From positions 1 through 25,007 of IMG/VR virus record IMGVR_UViG_3300031999_000178: DNA of 25,007 bases, one strand, 5' to 3'. Source of the DNA: a virus. Shown in pieces: positions 1-7,193 of this stretch (positions within the stretch are counted from its first letter, which is position 1; each line of letters starts with the position of its first letter). The notes beneath the pieces were generated by a model. That model made no database searches, was not told the DNA's origin, and saw only the letters and a list, made by a program, of their open reading frames with translations. The position numbers and the translations under genes were made by a program.

Positions 1-33
1 TTATAAAAATCTAAATCTTTTTTATTTTTTTAG

Positions 34-62
34 TTGACAAATGGGTTGTCTTGTGTTATAAT
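34..62 (+). promoter_or_regulatory. Sigma-70 type promoter with embedded palindrome
   Basis: A consensus -35 hexamer TTGACA lies at 34-39 and a consensus -10 hexamer TATAAT at 57-62. The spacer is exactly 17 bases, and a TG at 54-55 followed by one base gives an extended -10. The predicted transcription start is near 69, leaving a leader of about 110 bases before the first gene. Inside the promoter, GACAA (36-40) and TTGTC (46-50) form a 5-bp inverted repeat around ATGGG, overlapping the -35 box. A repressor could bind there, but this is inference. It is the strongest promoter I can see in the window and probably drives the downstream late operon. Confidence 0.8.
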
Positions 63-127
63 GATAGCTGGCAGGCTTTTACATAAAGAGAGATTTTTTA
101 GTTTATCAAAAGAGCTATAATACATTT

Positions 128-153
128 TTAAATATTAACAATATAATATTTAA
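128..153 (+). other. Leader hairpin, A/T only
   Basis: TTAAATATTA at 128-137 and TAATATTTAA at 144-153 form a perfect 10-bp stem with a 6-base loop. It sits in the untranslated leader between the promoter and the first gene. The stem has no G or C pairs and no U-run behind it, so it is not a convincing terminator. A role in leader structure or mRNA stability is possible but not shown. Confidence 0.4.
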
Positions 154-179
154 CCTTAAAGCAATAGGAATAACAAGGA

Positions 180-854
180 TTGCAGGAAAACAATTTAGCA
201 TTATTACCAGATAATATATTAGCAATAAAACATAAAGATGTTAATGTTAATATTGATGGTGATATTGTTTCCCTTTCAGATTTAGAAAAGATATTTTTTC
301 TAACTAAACTTAACCCTGATCCATCTTTTATTGCTAACATTTTAAAAATTGATGTTATTAAAATTGAAAGGATTATTAGATCATCAAACTTTCAACAGAC
401 AATTAATAATTATTTATCTGAATACATTAATAAGAATGTTGGTGAAGGAACAAATGAATTAACATTAAGATATTCTGATTTACTTAAAGAATGTTTTATT
501 AGCATAAGAACATCTATAGGATTAAGAATAAGGAAGGCGATCGAAGAAGATAAATTATTAGATGTTAAATATCTTAATATTCCTATTGTAGAAAAGTTAA
601 TGAAATTAGAATTTGCTTTACATGGATTACCAATTGATTTAAAAGGTGTTGTAGTGGGTCATAAGAAGAGCGGTGATAAATCTAATGATGAACTAGCAGA
701 TAGTTTAAAAGATATCCAAGATACATTATCAAACTTTAAAGATAAGACTTTTGAACCAAAGAGATTTGTTGTTAAGGAAGATGGTGATAATGGTGGTGTT
801 GATATTAATGGTGTTGATGGTGCTGTTGATGATATTGTTAATGGCGTTGATTAA
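180..854 (+). CDS. terS: Putative terminase small subunit
   Basis: This 224-residue protein probably binds the phage packaging site and recruits the large terminase. The call rests on position (first gene of the module, just upstream of the terminase ATPase) and on a helix-turn-helix-like segment at about residues 47-72 (PSFIANILKIDVIKIERII), a layout common in small terminases. Residues 95-150 look helical and could form the oligomerization core. The C-terminal tail (about 200-224) is an acidic repeat of Gly-Val-Asp units and looks disordered. The start is TTG at 180, because an in-frame TAA at 171-173 blocks anything longer and no ATG follows until residue 141. AGGA at 166-169 is the likely ribosome binding site. 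I cannot exclude another DNA-binding protein. Confidence 0.55.
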   Translation: MQENNLALLPDNILAIKHKDVNVNIDGDIVSLSDLEKIFFLTKLNPDPSFIANILKIDVIKIERIIRSSNFQQTINNYLSEYINKNVGEGTNELTLRYSDLLKECFISIRTSIGLRIRKAIEEDKLLDVKYLNIPIVEKLMKLEFALHGLPIDLKGVVVGHKKSGDKSNDELADSLKDIQDTLSNFKDKTFEPKRFVVKEDGDNGGVDINGVDGAVDDIVNGVD

Positions 855-1300
855 TCCTTGTAATCCTTTTCTATAATTAAATATAACTAAACACAATTAA
901 AACAATTAAATATTATTATATATAATTAAGTATTGTTATATATAATTAAGTATTATTATATATAATTAAATATAATTAAATTAAATTAAAAACAATTAAA
1001 TATAATTAAATAAAATTTTAAATAATTAAATTGAATTAAATAAAATTAAAAACAATTAAAAACAATTAAATATTATTATATATAATTAAATAAAATTTTA
1101 AATAATTAAATTAAATTAAATAAAATTTTAAATAATTAAATTAAATTAAATAAAATTTTAAATAATTAAATTAAATTAAATAAAATTTTAAATAATTAAA
1201 TTAAATTAAATAAAATTAAAAACAATTAAATATTATTATATATAATTATATATAATTAAATAAAATTAAATAAAATTAAATTTAATTAAATCAAATTGAG
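855..1300. repeat. A/T-only repeat array between terminase genes
   Basis: This gene-free stretch is built almost wholly of A and T, with only scattered G or C. It contains a 20-bp unit repeated three times at 911-930, 931-950 and 951-970 (last base varied). It also contains a 30-bp unit repeated perfectly at 1111-1140, 1141-1170 and 1171-1200, with partial copies on both sides (about 1091-1110 and 1201-1217). Degenerate AATTAAAT words fill the rest. Unit lengths of 20 and 30 bp, with A/T tracts at about 10-bp steps, suggest curved DNA. No start codon with a ribosome binding site or conserved reading frame is visible. A packaging site, replication origin or protein-binding array are all possible. 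Confidence 0.85.
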
Positions 1301-1386
1301 TATAATCGCTGGCTCTTTTTGCGAGTTTTTGTAACGCTAACCCACATATATATATGGCCTATATGGGTATAGCATAATAACAAAAA
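1301..1386 (+). promoter_or_regulatory. GC-richer island before terL (possible promoter or packaging site)
   Basis: After about 400 bases of A/T repeats the composition changes sharply. TATAAT at 1301-1306 looks like a -10 box, but I find no good -35 at 16-18 bases. GCTGGC at 1308-1313 is also found at 67-72, again just after a TATAAT, so both terminase genes share a TATAAT...GCTGGC leader motif. Further on, ACCCA and TGGGT arms enclose a TA-rich core with GGCC (about 1338-1368). The ATG at 1387 lacks a strong Shine-Dalgarno sequence. A cos/pac-like recognition site or a weak promoter are both reasonable readings. Confidence 0.4.
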
Positions 1387-2184
1387 ATGAATTTAGAAAC
1401 AACAGAAAAACTAAACCAAGCTAATGAAGATGGTTTAGAATTATTAAGAAGAAAAATCATTAACGAAGATGATATAAATTTATTTATAGAATATGTAATT
1501 AAAGACGAAAAACATGGAGCAAAGATAAAACAAGATATAATTCATCTTGCCATGCAAGAACATATTGATTATTGTTTTTCTCATAATATACTTTGCGGAA
1601 TTTTAGCTCCTTGGGGTCATGGAAAAACTGGACAAATAATCGCTCGTGCATTACATATTTTAGGAAAAAATACTAATACAAGAATTAAAATTTTATGTAA
1701 TAATGATTCAACAGCAAAAGCACGTTTAAAGGTTATTGGTCAATATGTAGAAAAAGACAAAGATTTTCACCGTATTTTTCCTTTATGCGTTCCTGAAAAT
1801 AGGGAAAGATGGAATGCTCACGAATTAATAGTTAAGAGAGAAACAATTTCAAAAGATGCTTCCGTCCAATCGTATGGAGTTTTATCTAGTGGTATAGGTG
1901 GCCGCACAGACCTTTTACTAGCAGATGATGTAATGGATATGAGAAATTGTATCTTACAACCAAAGCTAAAAGGACAAATAATAGATACTTTTTTCAACAC
2001 TTGGCTTAGTAGGGCTGATGGTATTGATTTTAAAGTTATATACATTGCTACTATATGGACTGAGGATGATTTAAGTTCACAATTAATTAAAAATCCTGCT
2101 TTTTCATTCCTTGTCATGGGAATTAATAATAATCTGAACGGAATTACTTGTCGTTATTATAATCGTTCAATTAGTTTAAATTAA
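1387..2184 (+). CDS. terL: Terminase large subunit, N-terminal ATPase part
   Basis: This 265-residue protein is the motor (ATPase) half of the DNA-packaging terminase, which pumps phage DNA into the prohead at the portal. It has a Walker A motif APWGHGKT at residues 74-81, a Walker B LLLADD at about 176-181, and the coupling motif ATIWTEDD at about 221-228. Large terminases usually have about 400-600 residues with a nuclease domain after the ATPase. Here the frame stops with TAA shortly after the ATPase ends, and the nuclease is a separate gene at 3916-4653. The last 25 residues may be the natural linker. Both halves keep their key motifs, so this looks like a functional split rather than decay, though that is inference. 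Confidence 0.85.
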   Translation: MNLETTEKLNQANEDGLELLRRKIINEDDINLFIEYVIKDEKHGAKIKQDIIHLAMQEHIDYCFSHNILCGILAPWGHGKTGQIIARALHILGKNTNTRIKILCNNDSTAKARLKVIGQYVEKDKDFHRIFPLCVPENRERWNAHELIVKRETISKDASVQSYGVLSSGIGGRTDLLLADDVMDMRNCILQPKLKGQIIDTFFNTWLSRADGIDFKVIYIATIWTEDDLSSQLIKNPAFSFLVMGINNNLNGITCRYYNRSISLN

Positions 2185-2208
2185 AACAGAAAAAGGTAAA
2201 TTAAAAAA

Positions 2209-2598
2209 ATGATTGATATTTTAACATCAGTAGACGAAATAAAATATTTTACTATAGCAGATAAAATACTAATTGAATCAGCAAATTTAAAATTGGTAAA
2301 TGATATTATTGCTGATGATGAAAATTATTATTCTATTTCTGTTATAGTTGATAAAGATAGTGATGGTGAAAAAGAGATAATTAATATTGTCCTTAATGAA
2401 AATATTAATATAAATGAAAGAGAACATGATAATTCAATTATTGATTTTGATTTAACAAGTTTTTATGATGAATCTTATCCTTTTATGCAATGCTATGTAA
2501 ATTTATATTTTAATATAACCAAAACAGGAACTCCATCTGGATTAGAAAATTCTATTTTTTATTTTAAACAATTTACAAAATGTATTCCAGAAGTATAA
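2209..2598 (+). CDS. Hypothetical protein inside split terminase, beta-rich type 1
   Basis: I do not recognise this 129-residue protein. It is the first of four genes between the terminase ATPase and nuclease genes, with its own ribosome binding site (AAAAAGG, about 2189-2194). It has no membrane segment or signal peptide and is rich in alternating hydrophobic residues that suggest beta strands. A segment at about residues 40-58 (YYSISVIVDKDSDGEKEI) resembles residues 49-64 of the protein at 3058-3444 (YTCLSVIDKGADGLGN). Both have similar total length and a hydrophobic-Lys pattern near the C-terminus, so the two may be distant paralogs. A small virion or decoration protein is possible but unsupported. 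Confidence 0.55.
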   Translation: MIDILTSVDEIKYFTIADKILIESANLKLVNDIIADDENYYSISVIVDKDSDGEKEIINIVLNENININEREHDNSIIDFDLTSFYDESYPFMQCYVNLYFNITKTGTPSGLENSIFYFKQFTKCIPEV

Positions 2599-2629
2599 TG
2601 GAAATTAAAAAAAGATTGGATTTTTAAAA

Positions 2630-3037
2630 ATGTCATTAAAAAAAATAATTGATAATATACATGGAATTGAACTTGATTTCGGACCAGGAAATTATTTAGA
2701 ATTTAAATATATGTTTTATTCTGAATCTTGTAGAATTTTAAATATGTTTGTTATTCCAACAAAAGATGTAGGATTAAGTAATGATGATTATTTTGTTGCT
2801 GAAATTTATAATATTGGTTTTAATAATGAAAAACAAATTTTAGTAGCAAGATTTACAAACAAAACAAATGATGTTAATGGATTAGTCTTAAATAAGTTTA
2901 AAGCAAATTTAATTAATATTTTCCATAATATTATTGGTAAAGGAGAATTTATTAAATTGGTTATTAAAAGTTATGCTCCAATTAATAATATTAATCTTGG
3001 ATATTTAAATCATATCAGCGAAATTGAATCACTATAA
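2630..3037 (+). CDS. Hypothetical protein inside split terminase, beta-rich type 2
   Basis: This 135-residue protein is unrecognised. Its layout parallels the genes on either side: a hydrophobic N-terminal half, then a KDVG...DYFVAEIYNIG segment at about residues 45-64, then a C-terminal half of alternating hydrophobic residues. KDV followed by an aromatic strand and a glycine turn also occurs in the next gene (KDVPDSN...LYTCLSV), which hints at a shared beta fold. There is no transmembrane segment, cysteine cluster or nuclease motif. In particular it lacks the HNH or GIY-YIG motifs that would mark a homing endonuclease in an intron. A GGA about 9 bases before the ATG is the only ribosome-binding signal. 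Confidence 0.5.
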   Translation: MSLKKIIDNIHGIELDFGPGNYLEFKYMFYSESCRILNMFVIPTKDVGLSNDDYFVAEIYNIGFNNEKQILVARFTNKTNDVNGLVLNKFKANLINIFHNIIGKGEFIKLVIKSYAPINNINLGYLNHISEIESL

Positions 3038-3057
3038 AAAAAAGGAGTTTAAATAAA

Positions 3058-3444
3058 ATGTCATTATTAAGAGCATTTGATTATGCTGTCATATTATTAT
3101 CTGGTAATATTGAATTACCAATTTATTTATGTATCGAAAATGCAATTATAGAAAAATTGATTTTTTCCCATGAAAAAGATGTTCCTGATTCTAATGTATT
3201 ATATACGTGTTTAAGCGTTATTGATAAAGGCGCTGATGGTCTTGGGAATACTGAATTAGATTATATAACCAATAATCCAGATGATGAAGAACATTATTTA
3301 GCATTTACTCCATATACTATTCATGAAATTTTACTTAACGTTCCTGTTGTAAAAAATCATGTTTACTCATTTAAAAAAGTTGATACTGGTGGTAATGTTG
3401 ATTTAGGTTTTTCTGCTTGTGTTGTTAATGAAAGGAGATATTAA
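3058..3444 (+). CDS. Hypothetical protein inside split terminase, beta-rich type 3
   Basis: This 128-residue protein is the third of the inserted genes. It is preceded by a strong AAAAGGAG and the TTTAAATAAAATG leader used by several genes here. The segment YTCLSVIDKGADGLGNTEL (about residues 49-67) has the look of a strand-turn-strand with a possible Asp-rich loop, like its possible paralog at 2209-2598. The region VYSFKKVDTGGNVDLGF near the C-terminus suggests a beta hairpin. No enzyme motif is visible. Its strong translation signal and place in the late operon favour a structural or assembly role, but the function is unknown. Confidence 0.55.
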   Translation: MSLLRAFDYAVILLSGNIELPIYLCIENAIIEKLIFSHEKDVPDSNVLYTCLSVIDKGADGLGNTELDYITNNPDDEEHYLAFTPYTIHEILLNVPVVKNHVYSFKKVDTGGNVDLGFSACVVNERRY

Positions 3445-3449
3445 ATAAA

Positions 3450-3911
3450 ATGGGAGAACCTATTTTAAATAGTAAAGAAAAAGAAGAATTAATTGAAATA
3501 ATTCAAAATAAAATATTACCTTTAATAGAAGATTCTGTATTTAATAGTTTTACAAAAAACTTTACATTATATGGTAAAGATTTATCATGTAAACTTAGAA
3601 TGATTGCTTGTCAAAAAGTAATTCAATTTAATAATTTAAATGATTATGATTGTAAATTATGCTGGTTTAATTGGTTTATTAATGAATATAAAATTATAAA
3701 TGATGATGAAGGAAAAAATGTTGCATCAAATATAAATTTTAATATAAAAAATGATGATATTAAATTATTATTTAATAATAAAAATGTTAATGAAATAAAA
3801 AAACGCGATAGTTATAAATGTTATACATTACTATTTAAATCAATAAATGATAAAAATAAAAAACAATTTATTAATACATTTAATGCTATGATAGATTATT
3901 TGAAGAAATAA
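3450..3911 (+). CDS. Hypothetical helical protein inside split terminase
   Basis: This 153-residue protein is unrecognised and differs from the three genes before it. It looks mostly helical and is rich in Lys, Asn and Asp, with cysteines at C-x-L-C-W spacing near residues 69-72. It has no membrane segment. AAAGGAG lies about 11 bases before the ATG, and the gene starts only 5 bases after the preceding stop. It ends 4 bases before the terminase nuclease gene, which has no clear ribosome binding site of its own, so translation of the nuclease may be coupled to this gene. Confidence 0.5.
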   Translation: MGEPILNSKEKEELIEIIQNKILPLIEDSVFNSFTKNFTLYGKDLSCKLRMIACQKVIQFNNLNDYDCKLCWFNWFINEYKIINDDEGKNVASNINFNIKNDDIKLLFNNKNVNEIKKRDSYKCYTLLFKSINDKNKKQFINTFNAMIDYLKK

Positions 3912-3915
3912 AAAA

Positions 3916-4653
3916 ATGCAAATAAATGTAATAGAAATCCCTTTGTGGAGACCAAAATGGGACGAAGAAGCATTAATAAAACATTTAGAAAGAGTAGGGA
4001 ATATAGCATTTAATAGGGGATTAAGAAATATTGCATTGTCAAGTAAGGATAGTACATTTCCATCATTCGATAAATGTATTCAAATCAAAACAAAATTTGA
4101 AGATGTAATTAATTCTGATTGTATATATTATTCTGGAGTAGATTTAAGCACGAAAAAAAGACCAGGAACTTGTATTTTTACATTAGCATTAGATAGAAAA
4201 AATAAAATATATATACCAGTAGATATTAGATATGGAAAATGGACTGGACCAAAATTGCTTGAGCAGATTTATTTAGTTCAAGAAGCATATTCACCTAAAT
4301 CTTTTCTTGTCGAAAATAATGCTTTACAAGATATGGTAATTGATTTTTTAAAAGATGATGCAAAGAAAAAAAATCATTTATCAACACCATTTATAAAAGG
4401 ATTTTTTACTGGATCAAACAAACTTGATTTAGATAATGGTGTTAATGCTTTGGAAGTTGATTTTTATAATGAAAGATGGATAATAGCAATGGGAAATAGA
4501 GAGCATAAATTAAATTGTAAATGCGGTTTTTGTAAATTCAAAGACGAAATTAATGGTCATCCTTTTTTTGAAACAACCGATACAATAATGGCTTGCTGGT
4601 TAGCTAAAGAAAATGCAAGAAAATCTGTTTCTGGAAGAATAAGAGTATTATAA
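3916..4653 (+). CDS. terL: Terminase large subunit, C-terminal nuclease part
   Basis: This 245-residue protein is the RNase H-like nuclease half of the terminase that cuts DNA at the start and end of packaging. The likely metal-binding acidic residues are D76 in SGVDLS, E133 in LVENNA and D222 in ETTDTIMACWLA. The N-terminus (IEIPLWRPKWDEEAL) matches the linker that normally follows the ATPase domain in one polypeptide. A cysteine cluster at 201-206 (CKCGFC), with H197 just before it, could bind zinc. An in-frame TGA at 3901-3903 limits the start, and ATG at 3916 is the first option. It presumably works with the ATPase protein encoded 1.7 kb upstream, which is inference. Confidence 0.85.
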   Translation: MQINVIEIPLWRPKWDEEALIKHLERVGNIAFNRGLRNIALSSKDSTFPSFDKCIQIKTKFEDVINSDCIYYSGVDLSTKKRPGTCIFTLALDRKNKIYIPVDIRYGKWTGPKLLEQIYLVQEAYSPKSFLVENNALQDMVIDFLKDDAKKKNHLSTPFIKGFFTGSNKLDLDNGVNALEVDFYNERWIIAMGNREHKLNCKCGFCKFKDEINGHPFFETTDTIMACWLAKENARKSVSGRIRVL

Positions 4654-4654
4654 A

Positions 4655-4894
4655 ATGAATATTTTCTTAACAATATTAATTTTAGTTTTATTTTTTATAT
4701 ACTCTTCTTTTTGTTCTATCTTAACTTTAAAGATAGGAAATTTAACAGTTAATGAAAAAGAAAAACCATCATTTATATTTTTATTCATTTATCTTTATGG
4801 TAAAATATTTATTATTATTTTTCCTATTTTATGTATTGTATATTTTATTATTAATATTTTATCATTCATTATTCAATTAATTAAAATCCAATAA
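4655..4894 (+). CDS. Small membrane protein between terminase and portal
   Basis: This 79-residue protein is extremely hydrophobic, with transmembrane segments at about residues 3-24 and 42-72. The second stretch is long enough to form two passes. A short charged loop (NEKEKP) lies between them. The ATG is one base after the terminase stop, so translation is probably coupled. I do not recognise the family. A membrane protein between terminase and portal is unusual, and it could be a moron acting on the host envelope, but nothing in the sequence shows this. Confidence 0.5.
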   Translation: MNIFLTILILVLFFIYSSFCSILTLKIGNLTVNEKEKPSFIFLFIYLYGKIFIIIFPILCIVYFIINILSFIIQLIKIQ

Positions 4895-4910
4895 ACAGGA
4901 TTGAAATAAA

Positions 4911-7187
4911 ATGCCCACAATTTTAGATGAAATTATAAATAAAAATTTTCCACAAAATAAAGATAGTTTTATTCAATCTAGTGGTAAATCTAAAAATGCA
5001 AACATGGCATTATTAGAAAAAGATTCTATAGCATTTGCTAGTGGTGATTTTTTTAAAAATGCCTCTCCTGTTGAAGATAAAACTTTATTAGATTCTATTG
5101 AAGCTAATGCTTGGGTATATGCTGGTATTTATAAACTTGCAACTTCTGTAGCTAGTGTTCCTTTTCGCATATATTATCTTTTAGAAGATGGTTCATTGAA
5201 TGAAATTACATATGAACCTGAATTTAAAGTTTTTAGAAATCCTAATCAATGGTTTACAAGGTTTGATTTTTGGGAAGCTACAACCATTTATCTTGAAGCT
5301 ACCGGTAAATGTTTTTGGGAATTAGTAAAAAATGATCAAGGTTTAGTTTATGAAATGTATGCTTTAAATCCTTCAAGAATGGAACCAATTAAAGACCGTA
5401 AAAAATTTATTATAGGATGGAAATATACTTTAGATAGTGGAAAAACAATTACTTATAATGTTGAAGATATAGTTTTTTTAAGATATTTTCATCCAACTAA
5501 TCCTTATTCTGGATTATCTGCTCTAAAAGTAGGTTCAACATCTATTACAATTGATATATATTCACAACAATATTCTCTAGGATTTTTTAAAAATTCTGGT
5601 CGTCCAGATGGATTATTAATTTATGATTCTGAATTATCCGATGAAGATTACGATAGAATAAGAAGAAATTGGAATAAAACACATGAAGGAATAAGTAAAG
5701 CACATAGAATAGCAATTATCGAGCAAGGAATGAATTATAAACAAATTAGCATTCCACAAAAAGATATGGAATTTATTAATCAAAGAAAATACAGTAGGGA
5801 TGAAATTTTAGCTTGTTTCGGTGTTCCTCCTGCTTGTGTCGGAGTATTTGAAAGCGCAATTAAGGCTAATGCTGAAACGCAGGAAAGAATGTTCTGGACA
5901 GAAACAATGATTCCTAAATTAATAAAAATGTCTGAATCTGTTCAATTAGCAATTATGCCGATGATTTTGTCATCTTCCGAAACAAGAAGTAAATATGATA
6001 TTAATAAAATATATACAATGTTTGATATTTCTAAAGTTCATGTATTAAGTGAAATTTGGCGTGCAAGGGAAGCATATCTTGTTGAACATGTTAAAAATGG
6101 AACAATGAGCAGAAATGAAGCAAGAATTATTTTAAATTATATTTATGGTGATATTATTAAATTCCTTCCATTTGAAGGTGGTAATGATATTTATGTTCCA
6201 TCTAATGTTACTCAAAAATTGGGAACAATAGAACCTACACAATCAGAAGAAGCAAAAATATTTAAAAGTATTGATAGTGTTAAACTCGAACAAAAAATAA
6301 AAGAATTAAAAGCATTACCAGAAAAAGAAAGAAAACCTTTAAAGTTAATTAAACAAATTGAAGAAAATATAGGTGGAAATATTAATTTTGATATGAATAA
6401 TCCAATTGCTATACAAGTATTAAATACTAAACCAATGTTAATTGTAGCAAGTCAAATGAATAATGAGATAATAAGAAATATTATTACTTATGGATTAGCT
6501 AAAGGATTAGGAACAAAAGAAATTCAAGCGGAAATATGGGATAGGTTTTCAAGTTCTTCTGAATTTTCACTTAATAGAACAAATACAATTGGAAGAACAG
6601 AAATAACACAAATTGCCAACTCATCAACTTTAGATTCATATAAACAATCAAATGTAATATCAAAAAAAATATGGTTAACAAGCAGAGATAAAAAAGTTAG
6701 ACCAGCAACTAAATTTGATAAAGGTGATCATAAAAAACTTGATGGGGAAGAAAAAAATTTAAATGAAAAATTTTCTAATGGTTTAATGTATCCAGGAGAA
6801 CAAACAAGTAGGCCGGAAGAAAATATTAATTGTAGATGTACTATGCTTTCCAAAATAAAAGAAGGTGTTGGATTTAAAGGAAAGATAAATAAATTATTAT
6901 CTGATGATAATGAAATTATGAAAACTATTTTATGGAAAAAATATATTGGAAAGATTAGCAACAATGAAATTATAATTAAAAATTTATTTTTACAAATGTT
7001 TGAAGAAATAGGAAGTAAATCAATAGAAAAATTAAAGAAGTTTACTCCAAATAAAAATAATGTTGATTTATTTTTAATTGATCAAACAGAACAAGTTGAA
7101 GAAATGGAAAAACTTTATAAACCATTAAAAGAAAGTTTATATAAAGATTTAGGTAGTTATGAATTAAAACAAATTATAGGAGATTAA
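4911..7187 (+). CDS. Portal protein fused to MuF-like head morphogenesis domain
   Basis: This 758-residue protein combines two functions usually found in separate genes. Residues about 60-430 match the HK97-type portal, which forms the dodecameric ring through which DNA enters the head. The typical segment ILACFGVPPACVGVFESA lies at about 297-314. Residues about 500-650 resemble the Mu gpF (MuF) minor head protein domain, with the motif NCRC near 639 and the GRTEITQIAN...TSRDKKVRP region before it. The last 100 residues are Lys/Glu-rich, helical and unassigned. Portal-MuF fusions are known in other phages, but the tail resembles no effector domain I recognise. The gene has a GGA and the AAATAAAATG leader, and precedes the protease by 6 bases. 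Confidence 0.85.
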   Translation: MPTILDEIINKNFPQNKDSFIQSSGKSKNANMALLEKDSIAFASGDFFKNASPVEDKTLLDSIEANAWVYAGIYKLATSVASVPFRIYYLLEDGSLNEITYEPEFKVFRNPNQWFTRFDFWEATTIYLEATGKCFWELVKNDQGLVYEMYALNPSRMEPIKDRKKFIIGWKYTLDSGKTITYNVEDIVFLRYFHPTNPYSGLSALKVGSTSITIDIYSQQYSLGFFKNSGRPDGLLIYDSELSDEDYDRIRRNWNKTHEGISKAHRIAIIEQGMNYKQISIPQKDMEFINQRKYSRDEILACFGVPPACVGVFESAIKANAETQERMFWTETMIPKLIKMSESVQLAIMPMILSSSETRSKYDINKIYTMFDISKVHVLSEIWRAREAYLVEHVKNGTMSRNEARIILNYIYGDIIKFLPFEGGNDIYVPSNVTQKLGTIEPTQSEEAKIFKSIDSVKLEQKIKELKALPEKERKPLKLIKQIEENIGGNINFDMNNPIAIQVLNTKPMLIVASQMNNEIIRNIITYGLAKGLGTKEIQAEIWDRFSSSSEFSLNRTNTIGRTEITQIANSSTLDSYKQSNVISKKIWLTSRDKKVRPATKFDKGDHKKLDGEEKNLNEKFSNGLMYPGEQTSRPEENINCRCTMLSKIKEGVGFKGKINKLLSDDNEIMKTILWKKYIGKISNNEIIIKNLFLQMFEEIGSKSIEKLKKFTPNKNNVDLFLIDQTEQVEEMEKLYKPLKESLYKDLGSYELKQIIGD

Positions 7188-7193
7188 AAAATT

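Noticed and set aside
116-121. Second promoter from TATAAT in the leader
   Set aside because: The -10-like hexamer at 116-121 has no acceptable -35 at 16-18 bases upstream and lies within an AT-rich leader.
855-1300. CRISPR array
   Set aside because: The 20- and 30-bp units are direct tandem repeats with no unique spacers between them, and no cas genes are present in the window.
1818-2117. Antisense ORF opposite the terminase ATPase
   Set aside because: It is fully opposite a gene with clear Walker motifs and has no start signal of its own.
2184-3916. Group I intron or intein in the terminase gene
   Set aside because: I saw no group I intron core-like sequence, no HNH or GIY-YIG endonuclease in the inserted ORFs, and no intein splice residues or Hint motifs at the ends. 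The two parts have their own stop and start. Splicing can still be tested by RNA-seq.
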